A stretch of DNA of 64,000 bases from Osedax fenrisi (GCA_964019155.1 OZ025245.1:15360019-15424018), one strand, 5' to 3'. Positions 41,656 to 55,292 are shown, numbered from the stretch's first letter. Notes: generated by a model not told the origin, from the sequence alone. Made by a program: numbers and translations.

Positions 41656-43438
41656 ATGCTCTCATCAAATAAAAAATCTTCTTTTTATAATTATATAAAC
41701 ACCAAACTAAATAACAAAAATCTCATACCTCCACTCAGAAATCGAGTCGATCATAATATCATTTATATTAATGACTTTGATAAAGCAGATTGTTTTTCTG
41801 ACCAATTTTCATCTGTTTTTCTCAAGTCACATATTTCTTATGATCCCTCAATAATGAAAGATTCTAGGTTTAATGATTTTCCTATATCTCAGGAAATAGT
41901 AAGCAAATTACTTTGTAAATTACCCACTAAATTTAATTCATCACCTGATGGTTTACCCAAAGGTATGCTTAAGTTATTATCTTTTGAAATTTCTTATCCA
42001 TTATCTATTGTTTTTCAACGTATTATAGATGAAGGTCAATGCCCTACTATATGGATAAAGGTAGGATATAAGTTAGCTAATATTATTCCAATATTTAAAA
42101 AAGGTGACCATTCATTACCATAAAATTATCGTCCAATCAGTTCATTGCCATCCACTCTCATTATTTTTGAAAAAATATTATCTTACTATCTATTATATTA
42201 TTTAAGATCTAATAAACTATTATGTACTGAACAATATGGATTTTAGCCGGTAGATCCACGAACTACAACTTATTGAATTTTATAGAAATATAAGTAGAGC
42301 CACTAACCATTATTTTAATACTGGTATTATATATATATCGATATGGCTAAAGCTTTTGATAAAGTTTGCCATTCTAAACTTCTAAAGAAGATGTCTAAAT
42401 TGGAGATCGGTGGTAATGTCCTTAAGTGGTTTAGCTCATACCTTACTAATCGATTTCAAAGAACTATGGTAAATGGTGAATTTTCTGATTATATTCATGC
42501 AAGTTCAGGTGTTCCTAAAGGTTACGTTATTGGACCTCTTTTATTCTTAATATATATCAATGACCTCCCTTCGATATTTACATCACAGCTAACATGCTCT
42601 CTTTTTGCCGATGATGCTAAAATATCTCTATCGTATAGGAATACTACTGAACGTAATATCCTTCAATCAGGACTTAATGATCTATATGATTGGACAGTAA
42701 AATGGAACCTTCAAATAGCTTTTGAAAAATGCGCATTTATGTCAATCGGAAAATCTAATATATCATTCTATTAGCTAAATAATACCCTGATTCCTAAATA
42801 CTCTAATTTTCGAGACCTTGGTATTGTTTTTGATGATAATATTAAATTCAATATTCACATTAATAACATATGTAGCAAAGCCTATGTGATCTCTAATATC
42901 ATTTTTAGATGTTTTACTACAAATAATTCATATTATCTAGTCAAAGCCTATACCACCTATATACGGCCATTACTCGAATATGGTTCTTCTATTTGGAATC
43001 CACGCAAAGACTTTATTGGCCTAAACAAACTTATTGAAAAAGTTCAACATAAATTTACTAAGCGAATTTACTTCAGATGTAACTTTATTAAATCAACTTA
43101 TGATACTAGATTGTGTTTTCTAAATTTAATTAATGAATTTATCCCATCGCAGATTAAGTGCTGACCTGATTCTGGCTTTCAAGATACTGAACAATCTCGT
43201 GGATATTGATAAATCATCAGTATTCACAACTTATTCAACAAGTAATCGTGGACCTCTAATTAAAATACGCAAAGACAAATGTATTAATAAAGCAACTATC
43301 AATTCATTCAGCAACATAGTGAGTACCGCTTGGAATTCACTTCCTCGTTCTGTGGCATCGTCTAAATCTTTAAGCATATTTATTACAAATATAGATACTA
43401 TTAATATTAATGGAAGTATTTATTCTCAACATGCATAA
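41656..43438 (+). pseudogene. Reverse transcriptase of the CR1-like LINE
   Basis: The frames together give: the linker with SSPDGLPKGMLKLLSFEISYP (41940-42000); NYRPISSLPSTLIIFEKIL after a stop near 42121; MAKAFDKVCHSKLLKKM (42343) with the catalytic Asp; GVPKGYVIGPLLFLIYINDL (42510), where the usual Gln-Gly-Ser is Lys-Gly-Tyr; and LFADDAKISL (42600) with both Asp. The C-terminal parts end at 43438. At least four breaks occur. The altered substrate-site motif may itself reflect decay. Confidence 0.85.
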
Positions 43439-43855
43439 ATGTAATGTTGTTATTTTTATAATTTTATTATTTTTCTAGTTTTCGTTTTCGTTTTGTACTT
43501 TATTTGGGTATTTGATCTTACAAGCTGTATACTCATTTGATATTCTAGGTGTGGAGAGATGTCAAAAAACCAAAATGCAGGGACCGTCCATCCCTCAGGA
43601 TTTATGGGCATATAATCCTATATGGGCCTGACCAACCCGATACCTCTTCCCTAGTTATTTGATGATGTGTTCAGCACGTTTGATCAACATCCCAAATATT
43701 GCTTTATTATTATTTTATTTACTTTCGGTGTGTGTAAATCACAACTTATTTATATTTGCTAACTATTATTTATATATTTCTGTCATTATTATTTATTGTT
43801 ATCCATCGATTTGAATCTATTCAATAAACTATTATCTATCTATCTATCTATCTAA

Positions 43856-43872
43856 TTAGCTAATTAGTTAAT

Positions 43873-43914
<42 letters not shown>

Positions 43915-44265
43915 TATGTACATGTGTATATATATATACCACATGTAATCTATAGCAACTTCCCGATACCTCGATATCGCCTATAATCAATATTACGTGT
44001 GGCATCGGTTTGTATCGTGTTTTACCGTGTGAGTAAAAATACACGGACTTACTAAGATACCTGTTACGTATAAATCACCTTTCTTTTATTCACACCTATT
44101 AGGGCTATAGTCTCTCTATAGTATGTGTTAATTTATAGACTTAAATATATAATTAAGTAGACTATTTATATATATATAGACTATTGCAATACATGTACAT
44201 GTACATGGGTACATGTACGTAATATATATATATATATCTATATATATATTCGTCTAAACATACTT
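43856..44265. other. AT-rich stretch with (TA)n
   Basis: (TA)n at about 43877-43911 and a (GTACAT) palindrome cluster near 44190-44218. No gene seen. Confidence 0.55.
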
Positions 44266-45513
44266 TAATTAGGTGGTGCGCGGCGGGCTCGTACGCCGAG
44301 GCCGCAGGCCGAGCCGTCCCCACCTCGACGTTAACGGATAGAAAAATAATTTTTTTAAATTGAGGTGTAATTTTTTTTCAAAATTTTTCAAAATCTCTTT
44401 CCCATAAAAGTCTTTTTCCGTCAAAAATCTCAACAAAGTGTATTCTTAAATTCAAATAATTCTCGATTTGAAATTTTTGTTTGCCAATGTATACATATGA
44501 GGTTAGCTACCCGAAATATATTTAGGAATACATAGTATGCGCACACTCATTTTCATCTACGGGCAATATTTCTGGTAGTATTTTGGGTTTTTATCGTTAA
44601 AATTTAATATTTAATATTTTGTATAAATTCAAATAATTAAAATTCGCCGTAAGGAAAACGTAAGGAAAACGTCGGGAGATAAAGAGGGGCAGCGGGGGTA
44701 ACATGAATGATTTACTTTTTTGGGTATGTATTCGCGTGATACCAATAATCGTTAAATAGTGTCATTTTTTAATCGATTTACGTAATCGAAAAATTTAAAT
44801 TCTACGCAAATTTTTAATAACAAACATTATCGTGGAGAATTTTATCGTAAATAATTTCGTAAAAATGAGTTTCTTTAATTTCGAATAGATTACGTAGATT
44901 TACGAAATGGTACTTCCGGTTTAAATATCGAAATAACAATTGGTAAATCGGAATTTATTTACCCGTATTATTGAGAAAAAGTTCACGAACGAGTAAAATC
45001 GAGTTAATATTGTTTACGTTACGAGTTTATATTAATTATTTCCTATCTACGACATGTAAACATAAATTATTAAACATAGGTGATGTAAAAAATCAAAATC
45101 TACAATAATTATTCGATTTCAATAATTTTAACTTTATTAAATAGTTAATTAAAATAGAATATACTTTGATAAATTGTGACTTCTTATGTTTAATAGTCTT
45201 CGAGCTACGGCCGAAAAAGTGAAAAATACATGATTTTAGAATAGTCTATTTGACCGACTTCCGGTAAATTTGTCGTATAAATTATGTATTCATCGGATTA
45301 GGAGTACGAAAATACATGTAATAAAATCAGAAAAATCATGAAAATATGAATAATAGGGTTTCCATCTCTGTTTTAATATTTCGCCAAATGTCATCATATC
45401 ATATCATATCATATCATATCATAGGTCAAAGAAAAAATTATAGATTTATAAAAAATATTTTTTCTAAAATCTATTCTATAATTATATATGAATTATATAC
45501 CGAGTGAGTCTAT

Positions 45514-45633
<120 letters not shown>

Positions 45634-45654
45634 ATGTGGTAATTGATATGTTTA

Positions 45655-46700
45655 GTTATATTTATTGTCACTGTTGTGTTTAGGTTGGGTTAAGTTTTAA
45701 TATTGGTAGATTTTTTTTAGCTGCATTACTTCCCGTGTGAGACTATAAAAGCATATTCATTTATATTGTTATTTTTACAGTTGTGGTTAGGTTGGGTTAA
45801 GTTTTAATTTGTGTAGATTTTTTGTTAGCTGCATTACTTCCCGAGTGAGCCTATACAAGGATATTTTCACAGTTGTGGTTAGGTTGGGTTAAGTTTTAAT
45901 ATTGGTAGATTTTTTTAGTTGCATTACTTCCCGTGTGAGCCTATAAAAGCATATTCATTTATATTGTTATTTTCATAGTTGTGGTTAGGTTGGGTTAAGT
46001 TTTAATTTATATAGGTTTTTTTAGCTGCATTACTTCCCGAGTGAGCCTATACAAGGATATTTGCACAGTTGTGGTTAGGTTGGGTTAAGTTTTAATTTGT
46101 GAAAGTTTTTTTTAGCTGCATTACTTCACGAGTTAACCTATAAAAGCATATTCATTTATATAGTTATTTTCACAGTTGTGGATAGGTTGGGTTAAGTTTT
46201 AATTTGTGTAGGTTTTTTTAGCTGAATTACTTCCCGAGTGAGCCTATACAAGGATATTTTTACAGTTGTGGTTAGGTTTGGTTAAGTTTTAATATTGGTA
46301 GAATTTTTTAGCTGCATTACTTCACGATTTAACCTATAAAATCATATTTATTTATATAGTTATTTTCACAGTTGTGGATATGTTGGGTTAAGTTTTAATT
46401 TGTGTAGGTTTTTTTAGCTGAATTACTTCCCGAGTGAGCCTATAAAAGCATATTCATTTATTTTGTTATTTTCACAGTTGTGGTTAGGTTGGGTTAAGTT
46501 TTAATTTTGTAGTTTTTTTTAGCTGCACTACTTCCAGAGTGATCCTATAAAAGTATAGTGATATGTGTGTGTATGTTTTTATTGATATTTTGAGTTTTAG
46601 TTATCGTCATTGTTTCGGATAGGTTGGGTTAAGTTTTAATATTCGTAGGTTTTTTTTATCCGCATTACTTCCCGAGTGAGCCAAATAAAGCTAAATGCAT
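45655..46700. repeat. Satellite array, about ten monomers with two alternating forms
   Basis: Each monomer contains GTTAGGTTGGGTTAAGTTTT, then TAGCTGCATTACTTCCCGAG and TGAGCCTATA. After it comes either AAAGCATATTCATTTATATT (long form) or CAAGGATATTT (short form). The two forms tend to alternate, giving a dimeric higher-order structure of roughly 200-220 bp. The final copy runs into the Helitron-like terminus. A single related monomer lies inside the element at 57275-57607. Confidence 0.85.
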
Positions 46701-46818
46701 ATACTTTTTGTAGTTGCATTACATATATATGTATACTATATACCTATATACCTAGCTGCATTACATCACCTAGTGAACCTTACGATTGAACACGGGCGAA
46801 GCCGGCCACCCACCCTAG

Positions 46819-46850
<32 letters not shown>

Positions 46851-47343
46851 ATATATTATAATATACGTATACGCGTATTACTCTATAGTAAATAAATGAT
46901 GTACACACTTACTTATCTATTCAAATATAATATGTGTTTAATTTGTTTAAAGTATAAAGAAAGATATTACTCTTATTAGGACATTGTAAAACTAACTATA
47001 GTTGCTGATATATATGTAATGGTATGCTGATATGTCGTGAACAAAATATGTACATGAAGTACTTAATCAATATATAAAATTATCATATGTGCTATATTTA
47101 TATTATATATAATATAAATATAACATATATGATAATTTTATATATTGATTAAGTATATAATTTATTAATATATTATAATACAATAAATAGCCGAATATCG
47201 TCAGCACTAATTTTGTAGGGATATTCGAAAAGTTTGATTATATTAATTTAGATTAATTAATAAGATTAGTTAAATAAGATCAGAAATAGGGTGGATATAT
47301 ATAGATTCAAAAAAAGTCACTAGACTTAACGTATCCATATGTA
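46819..47343. other. AT-rich stretch, no gene seen
   Basis: (TA)n at about 46819-46838 and AT-rich DNA, containing the 96-bp hairpin listed separately (47060-47155). Confidence 0.55.
47060..47155. repeat. 96-bp near-perfect hairpin
   Basis: Two 46-48-bp arms start TACTTAATCAATATATAAAA and pair with about three mismatches (around ATGTGCTATA versus ATATGTTATA) and almost no loop. It could be a tiny foldback element or a small-RNA-type hairpin; there is no sequence evidence of transcription. Confidence 0.75.
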
Positions 47344-48248
47344 GGGGAAAGTAACCTAATACGGACACTTTAACAATAAGTGGTCTTAACTTTTTATGAC
47401 TCATTATTTGTATTCAAAAATTACAATATATTAATATTATATGATTATAGATATTATTGTGATTTTAAAATTTTATTTAATCTTTTAATTCCATAGATAA
47501 CGGGGGTGTCCGTATTCGGTATCCATGTCCGAATACGGACACCCTGTGTTATAATACGGAAACCCTATATACCTCTAGATAAACTATATATTATTTATGA
47601 ATCAATCAGACAAATTACAATTACGTTATTTAAAATTAATTTTATAAAAAATATACTGTAATTTAATTAGTTAATAATTTATTTATTTTTATTATATTTT
47701 AATTAATAATACAATTTAAGTATCTAAATAATATTTTTTGTAGAATTAGCTTTATTGGTGGTATTAATATTATAACGCACGCGATTTTTATAAAAATTAG
47801 AATTGTTCATATGCTGCGCGCTGATTGGTTATAGGGTGTCCATATTAAGACATTTAGAGTGTCCGTATTAGGAACTTATATGACCTCTAGATATATGCAT
47901 ATAACTTAATGAATATTTGATAAAAAATATAGAAATTAAAAATACAATTTTTAGAATGCTTTATTTGTTGATAATATAGTGTTATATTTTATATCGATAC
48001 ATTTGTATAATCTTGAGAAGGTTTTAAGTTGACATTTTTTTTCATAAATTTAAAAACGTAATAAAAAAATCAGTTTATTGGATATATTAGCAATATTTTG
48101 TATAATTCAAAAATAAAAAATAATTTGTTAGACTATATTTATAATTATGAATATTTTATTCATTAAACATTTTTTTGTAGGAATTATGGTTTCTGAGATA
48201 CCGAGAGTGTCCGTATTCGGGCACTGTCCGTATTCGGTTACTTTCCCC
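47344..48248 (-). mobile_element. MITE, GGGGAAAGTAACC family, copy B
   Basis: GGGGAAAGTAACC at the left and its complement GGTTACTTTCCCC at the right are flanked by TA on each side (47342-47343 and 48249-48250). GTCCGTATTCGG words and complements recur near the ends and centre. It matches copy A (1790-2496) in reverse orientation. It is about 200 bp longer because of an internal segment around 47760-47880, which contains further GTGTCCGTATTA words. Confidence 0.85.
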
Positions 48249-49330
48249 TAACACGTTTTCATTTACTCTTCGTTTATTTTAGATTTAAAGATACTTCCAA
48301 AATACAATTATCAGTTAGTATACTATAGTTAACTATATTTATGTTTTTTTGAAAGGGGGTAGGTTTTATACATCCAATAATAGGTTTTGCTAAGGGTGTA
48401 TATTTACACCATAAATAAATATCAAATAAAATGTCTTACAAGTGGTAAGTTACCACTGGTGAGGATGGGAAATAATATATGTTGACACAAGGAGAGATAT
48501 TTAGTTATGAGTTATAACTTATAAGTCGCCTTTGAGATATGCATGTGGATCGGTACTACCGATTCGGTAGGAGAATTAAAGTTATAGTTTAAATTACCAA
48601 AAATTATCGGTAAATAGGAAGAATACGAAGGAATAGTATGGATGAAATCATGAAATTCATCAAGGAATAAAATGGCTTCAGGTTCTTATAAAGATAAAGT
48701 ATGTTTAAATATAGTTTAATATTAATAATATAATATAAATAAGTAAGCGATATATATACAACACAGCATAGTTGTAATTATTTGTTTTCTGAAATAAAAA
48801 AACTAGTTTATATTTCAATATTGGTATTGCCTGGTTGAAAGAATCAATGGTTATTTAACAATTGATATTATCTTATATATTTATATTTATATTCAATAAT
48901 ATATTTATTTATATATCAATTATTATTAATTATACATCTAGTTAAAATCTAATAATTATGTTACCGTTATTAAATTAATAATGTACCTATAATATAATAA
49001 GAGCATTTATTAAAATGTTGTTTTGAATTATTATTAATTATTTTCAATTCCTATAACATTTTATTTTGATATATGTATTTAAAATGTTATATTTAAAATA
49101 TAAATTAATATATATAAATATATATTAAAGAATTTAGTTTATTTAAAGTTTCAAACAAATTTTAGACATTTTAATGATCTTATATATCAAACATTGTATT
49201 TATTCATATTATTTTCTATTTGTGATTCTTTTTCGTTTATTTTTTAGATAATTATAAATCATTATACATTCTTTATTTTTGGAATTTTGTATTATTTTTT
49301 ATTTATATCAATAATATATTTTTTGTATAA
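48249..49330. other. AT-rich stretch, no gene seen
   Basis: Unique AT-rich DNA. 48400-48710 is slightly more complex but has no convincing frame or element end. Confidence 0.5.
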
Positions 49331-49437
49331 AGGGAGGTTCACACCGAATTTTCATCGACAATTATCGATCAATTATCAAATAATTTTCATCAGAAATTTT
49401 TCCGATTAAAACTTGATGAAAATTCGGTGTGAACCCT
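49331..49437. mobile_element. 107-bp MITE, PIF/Harbinger-like
   Basis: AGGGAGGTTCACACCGAATT at the left and its near-complement AATTCGGTGTGAACCCT at the right form TIRs over most of the arm length, continuing into TTCATC/GATGAA. TAA flanks both sides (49328-49330, 49438-49440), the target type of PIF/Harbinger. Confidence 0.8.
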
Positions 49438-50204
49438 TAATATATATAAATAACTATGACCATATATTAGCTTAAATAAAAAATCAATCAAACTTATTCG
49501 TTCTTAAATAAGTTAAATATAAGTTAAATATATCGGCACATATAGTATATGATACATTACATAGAAATATGAGCATAACTATTCGTATTAAATATCATAC
49601 CTAATATGTTCTGATGTATTCGTATTGTTTATATTTACTGATACTATTTCGTGAATAATACGTATATAGTTATAATTATAATATAATTATATATATGACT
49701 CATATAATATTTGTATACATGCCTACTGGTTATGGGCGCCTGGACAGGGGGTTTGGGGGGTTGCAACCCCCCCCCCCCTGGCAAAATAATGGAGGTGTTT
49801 TGATATCTAAAACACCACCTGCAATTTAGGTAAAATGAAGGATTTTTTGTATATTATTATAATCTCTAGGATGATTATATGTTAGCAGAAATTAACAGTA
49901 TTATCATAGACTTTATAATTCACTCTATAGAGTGAAACATTATAGCTCAAATGTCTATGCATTTTATATTTATAATCTATTGTATTTACTTATTCATTAA
50001 AAAATATAATAACATTTCAAATATATTATAATTAAATTTTATTTATAAAGAAGAAAAATACTCAATTTCGCTATTTGTTAGTTTATACATAAATTGAACT
50101 GTTTATATTTGTTTAATTTAAACTTTAAATACAATTATTAAAAATGTAGGATTTTCCTCTATAGGATTTTATTCATCTAAGATTTTATATATCCTACATC
50201 AAGT
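49438..50204. other. AT-rich stretch with G and C runs
   Basis: 49745-49780 has GGGGG TTT GGGGGG followed by a run of about 13 C, capable of pairing or forming a quadruplex. Next to it is the GGTGTTTT..AAAACACC hairpin (about 49794-49817). The rest is AT-rich. No gene seen. Confidence 0.55.
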
Positions 50205-50330
50205 AGGGGAAGGGAGGGTAATTTAGCCTATGCGGGTAATTTGGCCGACTCTAATATCTCAGAAACTATTAATGATACCAAAAAAAATCTATAAACAATG
50301 TATAGTATTTCATAATGTCTTTAAGAATAG
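50205..50330. mobile_element. Terminus of a diverged GGGGAA-type MITE
   Basis: AGGGGAAGGGAGGGTAATTT is followed by a GCGGGTAATTTGG word, then ATCTCAGAAAC and an A-run. The order mirrors the left end of the GGGGAAAGTAACC family (AGGGGAAAGTAACC, GGTAATACGG, ATCTCATAAACC, ACAAAAAATG). The other end is not identified, so this may be a single-ended relic. Confidence 0.45.
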
Positions 50331-50638
50331 TTAACATTTATTTTAATAAATAATCAATAATTATTAGTATTTATTGATTTTATAAAAATCAGGAATTTAA
50401 ACAAAATAGGTGTTTGTTAATCTGTTTGTCATTTCATAAATACATGTTGGATTGTGATTGCCTACTGGCGAAACTATTTCAAATAATCTGGAAACATCAT
50501 TATACGTCTCGGTCTATCCATGTCTAATTTACGCGGACAATGTTATGATTAAGTTATGTTATGAATAAGCGTCAATATGTCAGCTGACATAAAGGAACAC
50601 AGGCCCTGATACAAAAAGAACAACCTTTGGCATATTAA

Positions 50639-50852
50639 GGGGGTATCCCATTACCAGTATTTCCGGAAATGTTTACTAGAAAGTTATAATCTAGCAAGTT
50701 AACTACAATTGTAGTATGATACCCTATTACTTTCTGGCAACTTGCCGGAAATATAGTAATTTAATGGGGGTATCCCATTACAGCTAGAAAATCAATTTCT
50801 TGCAAACATTTCCGAACAATATTTTCTGAAATACTGGTAGTGGGATGTGACC
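50639..50852. mobile_element. 214-bp MITE-like inverted repeat
   Basis: The left end GGGGGTATCCCATTACCAG pairs with CTGGTAGTGGGATGTGACC at the right, and TATTTCC/..AAATA continues the arms. The word GGTATCCCATTAC recurs internally at about 50765 and, in variant form, at about 50723. This may represent nested or tandem copies. Confidence 0.65.
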
Positions 50853-52362
50853 TTTACACATATTGTAGTTCACTAAATTATGTTTGTAAATGTGTAGCTC
50901 AATGTAAAGCTGCATATGCTGCTCTTGTGAAATATCCATAGTGAATAATATTCGTTCAAAAATGTTTTTAGCAAATCTGGAAAATGTAGATATTTATATA
51001 TGTTAAATATAGATGTTTAATACAAATCTATTAATAATTATAAAAACCAGATTCAAATCAATGTGTCCTATAAGGTGGACACTGTCCACTCTCCAATGAA
51101 CAGTCACATGTAAGGCTATATCAGCAGTATTGAATAACTATGTAGATATTATAAATGCATTAGAACATTTTACAATGACATGCGTAAATAGTTCTGAATA
51201 AATCGCCAAAGCATATTCATATAAGAATACTCTACTAGAAACATATAACTACATATATTTCATTAAATATAGCATTTGATATATTCACTTTATTAGAAAA
51301 ATTGGTTAGTTTTACCTATAGTTTATAATAATTATTATTGAATACAGAAATATATATTTATAAATATATTAAAAGTATAATTTTTAAAATATGTTTTCTT
51401 AGATAAGTGTAACAGGATCAAAGTCTATTCTCAATGAAGATGTTGTTTTACTCATTAATATGTTAATCGATATAGTACAGAACAAACGAACAAATTATCA
51501 AATTTATTTAGACTATAATTTAAAAGAATCTGGAAGAATAATATCTTATAGATTTATTAATTTAATATTAATTGTTTTTATAGAAAAAATAAAATTAATC
51601 AAATTATTGATGGTACAACCAAGTATGTCAGTGTCCTAGGATAGAAGCTTTTCTATGTTAATAATATTGAAGACGTGGTTAAGGTCGCAACATAAATAAA
51701 AATATTAGATATATGCAATGAACATCAGGACATATTAGATTATATTGATGACAATAAATTTATAAAAGAATTTTGCCAAAGAAATAATTTTAGAAGACAT
51801 TTTATAAGTATAACATAATAAATATATATATACTATTTTGAGATTTATTCTTGTTATAACATACATATATGTATATCAATATATTTCTTTACAATATTAC
51901 AGATATGTTCATTCAACGGCTCGTATAATCCAATGTTTTATTTTACTTCTCCGTTTAATTATTGTTTTTTTATATCGTGTCTTTTTGTCTTACTGTTATC
52001 ACATTTATATATTTTGTTTATATATGTTATATAATTATATGTTTATATATAATTATAACTTTCTTTATATATAACCAGTAATTCAATAAACTTTTAATCT
52101 ATCTATTACAGGATTCATCTTTTGTTAACTCAGTATAATTATAATTCAAATATAATATTAGATGTTCTAACATTTAAAATAAATCATAATGTGTACTCTA
52201 TTAGGCTCGTGTCTTAATAAATAACGCTATAATTACGATTACGATATAGGATATAAATAAATAACGCAATATTAATCATAATTCGATGAATGGCGAAATG
52301 CAGCTCGGCCCAAAAATCCTTTAAGGGCGGGTGGGAGTGTGGGAGGGCGGGCGGTATAGTCA
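50853..52362. other. AT-rich stretch, no gene recognised
   Basis: Unique AT-rich DNA. Fragments around 51400-51800 translate to short hydrophilic stretches (for example DYIDDNKFIKEFCQRNNF), possibly an old transposase relic, but I cannot support a family. 52300-52360 turns GC-richer. Confidence 0.4.
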
Positions 52363-52527
52363 TGTTTTTATCGTTATACTAACGTATTGGGTTGGGTTTT
52401 TGGTTGGGTTTGGGTTTAGCTATACAGTTCGTAGACCCCGACGTGTTTTTATATCGTTATACTAACGGAGTTGGTTGGGTTTTGGGTTGGGTTTGGGTTT
52501 AGCTATACAGTTCGTAGACCCCGACGT
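52363..52527. repeat. Tandem duplication, about 80-bp unit
   Basis: Two copies of a block containing TATCGTTATACTAACG, a TTGGGTT-rich stretch and TATACAGTTCGTAGACCCCG lie head to tail. Confidence 0.85.
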
Positions 52528-52639
52528 TGTTATGGTTATGTTCTCCTCGCATATAGAATAGGTCAGTTGTCGTGTCCTCGATGCAGACACACGATACACT
52601 TATTGTTAGCCACACCAAATTGACAAGTCGCATTCGCTG

Positions 52640-52800
52640 TATTGATATTGGTTGGGTTTGGGTTTGGGTTTGGGTTTGGGTTTGGGTTTATGTTTGAGTT
52701 TGGATTTGTGTTTTGGTTTATGTTTGAGTTTGGGTTTGGGTTTATGTTCGAGTTTGGGTTTGGGTTTATGTTTGAGTTTGGGTTTGTGTTTTTACTATAA
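52640..52800. repeat. G-strand (TTTGGG)n minisatellite
   Basis: About six perfect TTTGGG units, then variants (TTTGAG, TTTATG, TTTGTG). It has telomere-like skew but no chromosome end is indicated. Confidence 0.8.
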
Positions 52801-53015
52801 TATAGTACATTTTTTTGGCCGGTATTTTTAATACATAGGGGTGGGTTTGAAAATAGTTTATAACTCCGTAATTATATAAATACGCAAAATCTATAATATG
52901 TACCCTATATGTTACAAGATATATTTTACAATAATGACATGCTAGTATTTAGTTGATAAATTATACTTATTTCTTAAAACCTCACCTGGGAAAAAATAGT
53001 TCCGGCGGCCTTACT
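52801..53015. other. Unique stretch, no gene seen
   Basis: AT-rich DNA between the G-rich minisatellite and the next TIR element. Confidence 0.5.
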
Positions 53016-54214
53016 ACCCAACAAACAATTTATTCAGAACTTTTTAGAACTATTGGAACTATTGAGAACTTTTTGGAACTTTTTGGAACTTAAGTTCTCA
53101 ATAATTATAATGGGAACTTTTTTAGAACTTTTGAGAACTTTAGTTCCGATAATAGTTTATATTGAGAACTTTTGGGAACTTTAGTTCCAATAATATTTTA
53201 TATTGAGAACTTTTTAGAACTTTTGGGAACTTTAGTTCCAATAATTATAATTGGAACTTTTTAGAACTTTTGAGAACTTTAGTTCCAATAATATTATAAT
53301 ATAATTCTAAAATTAGTGATATCACCCATTAAAATCATAGATTTTATAGATTTATAGTTTGGTAAAATTAAAATCTAAGATTACAGTGTAAACAAATATA
53401 TGTAAATATATTTTTATATTTAAATGTTTAATTTATAATTATACACATACATTTGAATTAATTATATTACAATATATAAAAACAAGAATGTCTTCTCAAA
53501 ATAGTTAATAAATAATTATTTAGATTATAATCAAATATAATTCATTAAAGATTTATCAGTTCAATGGTATTATAATAATAAGATATTTTAAATTAAATTA
53601 AATATATTTGATGATTGATAAATTATAATTATATAATATAATTGTATATATATATATATACATTTATGTATTTATATGTATTTAGGAATATAATATGCTA
53701 ATTTTTAAAATAAAATGTTGTTATTAACCTTCAATGATTAACATTAATAACTTATTTTATATTAATTAAATAATTTAATTAGTTTATATATATTATTATA
53801 TGTTATTTACTTTTTATCACTTATAAACTAAATTAGTATACATATATTATATATTAATTAAATTTATTACTACTTAATTTCATTACTTAATTAAATTATC
53901 AATTGAATTAATTAATTCATTTAATTATAAATTTAAAAAAATGATCATATATGATTATAATCACTTTCATATATATATATAATATATAGGAATACATTTA
54001 AAATATAATTAGGTTAGTTATAATTATATTAGCTAATATAATTGTTAGTTATATATAGTGCATATATAAATATACTGGTTTGGTTAATTATGTGTTATTG
54101 TATTTAGATATATTGGAGCAAGGAAAGTGTGAGGAGCCGTATACATTAATTGCATCTGGGTTGAAGGTGATATAATGGAAATTAAAAAAGAAAAATACTT
54201 GATAAAGGTACGAT

Positions 54215-54246
<32 letters not shown>

Positions 54247-54891
54247 TATTATAATTACTATTATTTTACAGATACAGATACAGATACAACTAGAAATTAT
54301 TATTATTATATAAATGTATTCACGTATAATACGTATATACCATATCAATGTTTACAGTAGCTATCACGTATTCTAAGCATGTAACTTATCAATTTTAACA
54401 TAATTTGTATTATATTGAATAAAATATTATTATTTTTTATTTTGATATTATATTATTTATTAAATAAACCTTTATGACATATAAATTAACAATAAATAAT
54501 AATATAAAATCATAAAATAAACATAATTATAATAGAATACAAAAAATAGAAAATAAATAATGTAGTAATGGAATAAGTGTAACAAGATTATATATAACAA
54601 GAGTATACTCTATATATAGTAACGATTGTATATATGATTTCCTAGTACAGGTCCATTATTTGATCAACCAATTATTACACGATGATAAATAATGCCTTAA
54701 AATAATCCTTCTCTTGGTCTATGATTCATTTGCGTCTAATTTTCTTTTAAATAACCGAATTTGATTTGTATTTCTAAGAAAGTCTCCCAGATTGTTATAT
54801 GATATCTTGACTTGGAGTAATATAGTACTATAAGCAGTAGGACTTGTAGTACCTACCTACATTACTTTGCTACTCTACCTACCCAGCTAAC

Positions 54892-55148
54892 AATAATAGC
54901 CTCATAATAGTAACATAATAGCCTCACATGTTTAATATATAACACATATATAATAGCCTCACATGTTCACATTGTACTATTATGCTGCTATTATGTAGCC
55001 ATTAACATTCTATTATGCCTCTATTAATTTGTCATGCTATTATGTTGCCATTAAAAGTCTATTATGCTATTATTATTCTGCTATTAATTTTAAAAGTATA
55101 TTATGCTGATATTATGTTGTTATTATGAGGCTATTACTGTTAGCTGTG
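54892..55148. mobile_element. 257-bp MITE nested in the 2.56-kb element
   Basis: CCCAGCTAACAATAATAGCC at the left and, in complement, CACAGCTAACAGTAATAGCC at the right, both continuing TCATAATA. Words CTATTATG and TATTAATTTG recur inside. Same TIR core as 21339-21608 but a different internal word. Confidence 0.75.
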
Positions 55149-55292
55149 AATTGGTAAATTATTATTAATAGTAATAGGTTTTGTATAGGTATATTATAGT
55201 ATATAATAGAAAACAAGCTGTGTTTTCTAATACTTCTTATTTTAAATTATACATGTATATTAATGCATTAATATAAATATTATTAATAATAT

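Larger units (their letters stand above)
40542..43855 (+). mobile_element. Near full-length CR1-like LINE with PHD-finger ORF1
   Basis: In order on the + strand: a PHD-type zinc finger (ORF1), an APE endonuclease, an RT and a 3' end with (ATCT)n at about 43830-43852. Stops occur in every part. The 3' untranslated region includes GGGACCGTCCATCCCTCAGG and AATAAACT. It is of a different family from the LINEs at 12.6 and 38.6 kb. Confidence 0.85.

Noticed and set aside
51400..51800. Transposase relic
   Set aside because: Only short hydrophilic pieces without any recognisable motif; cannot be supported.
52640..52800. Chromosome end (telomere)
   Set aside because: The TTTGGG tract is short, degenerate and followed by unique DNA and a gene on the right.
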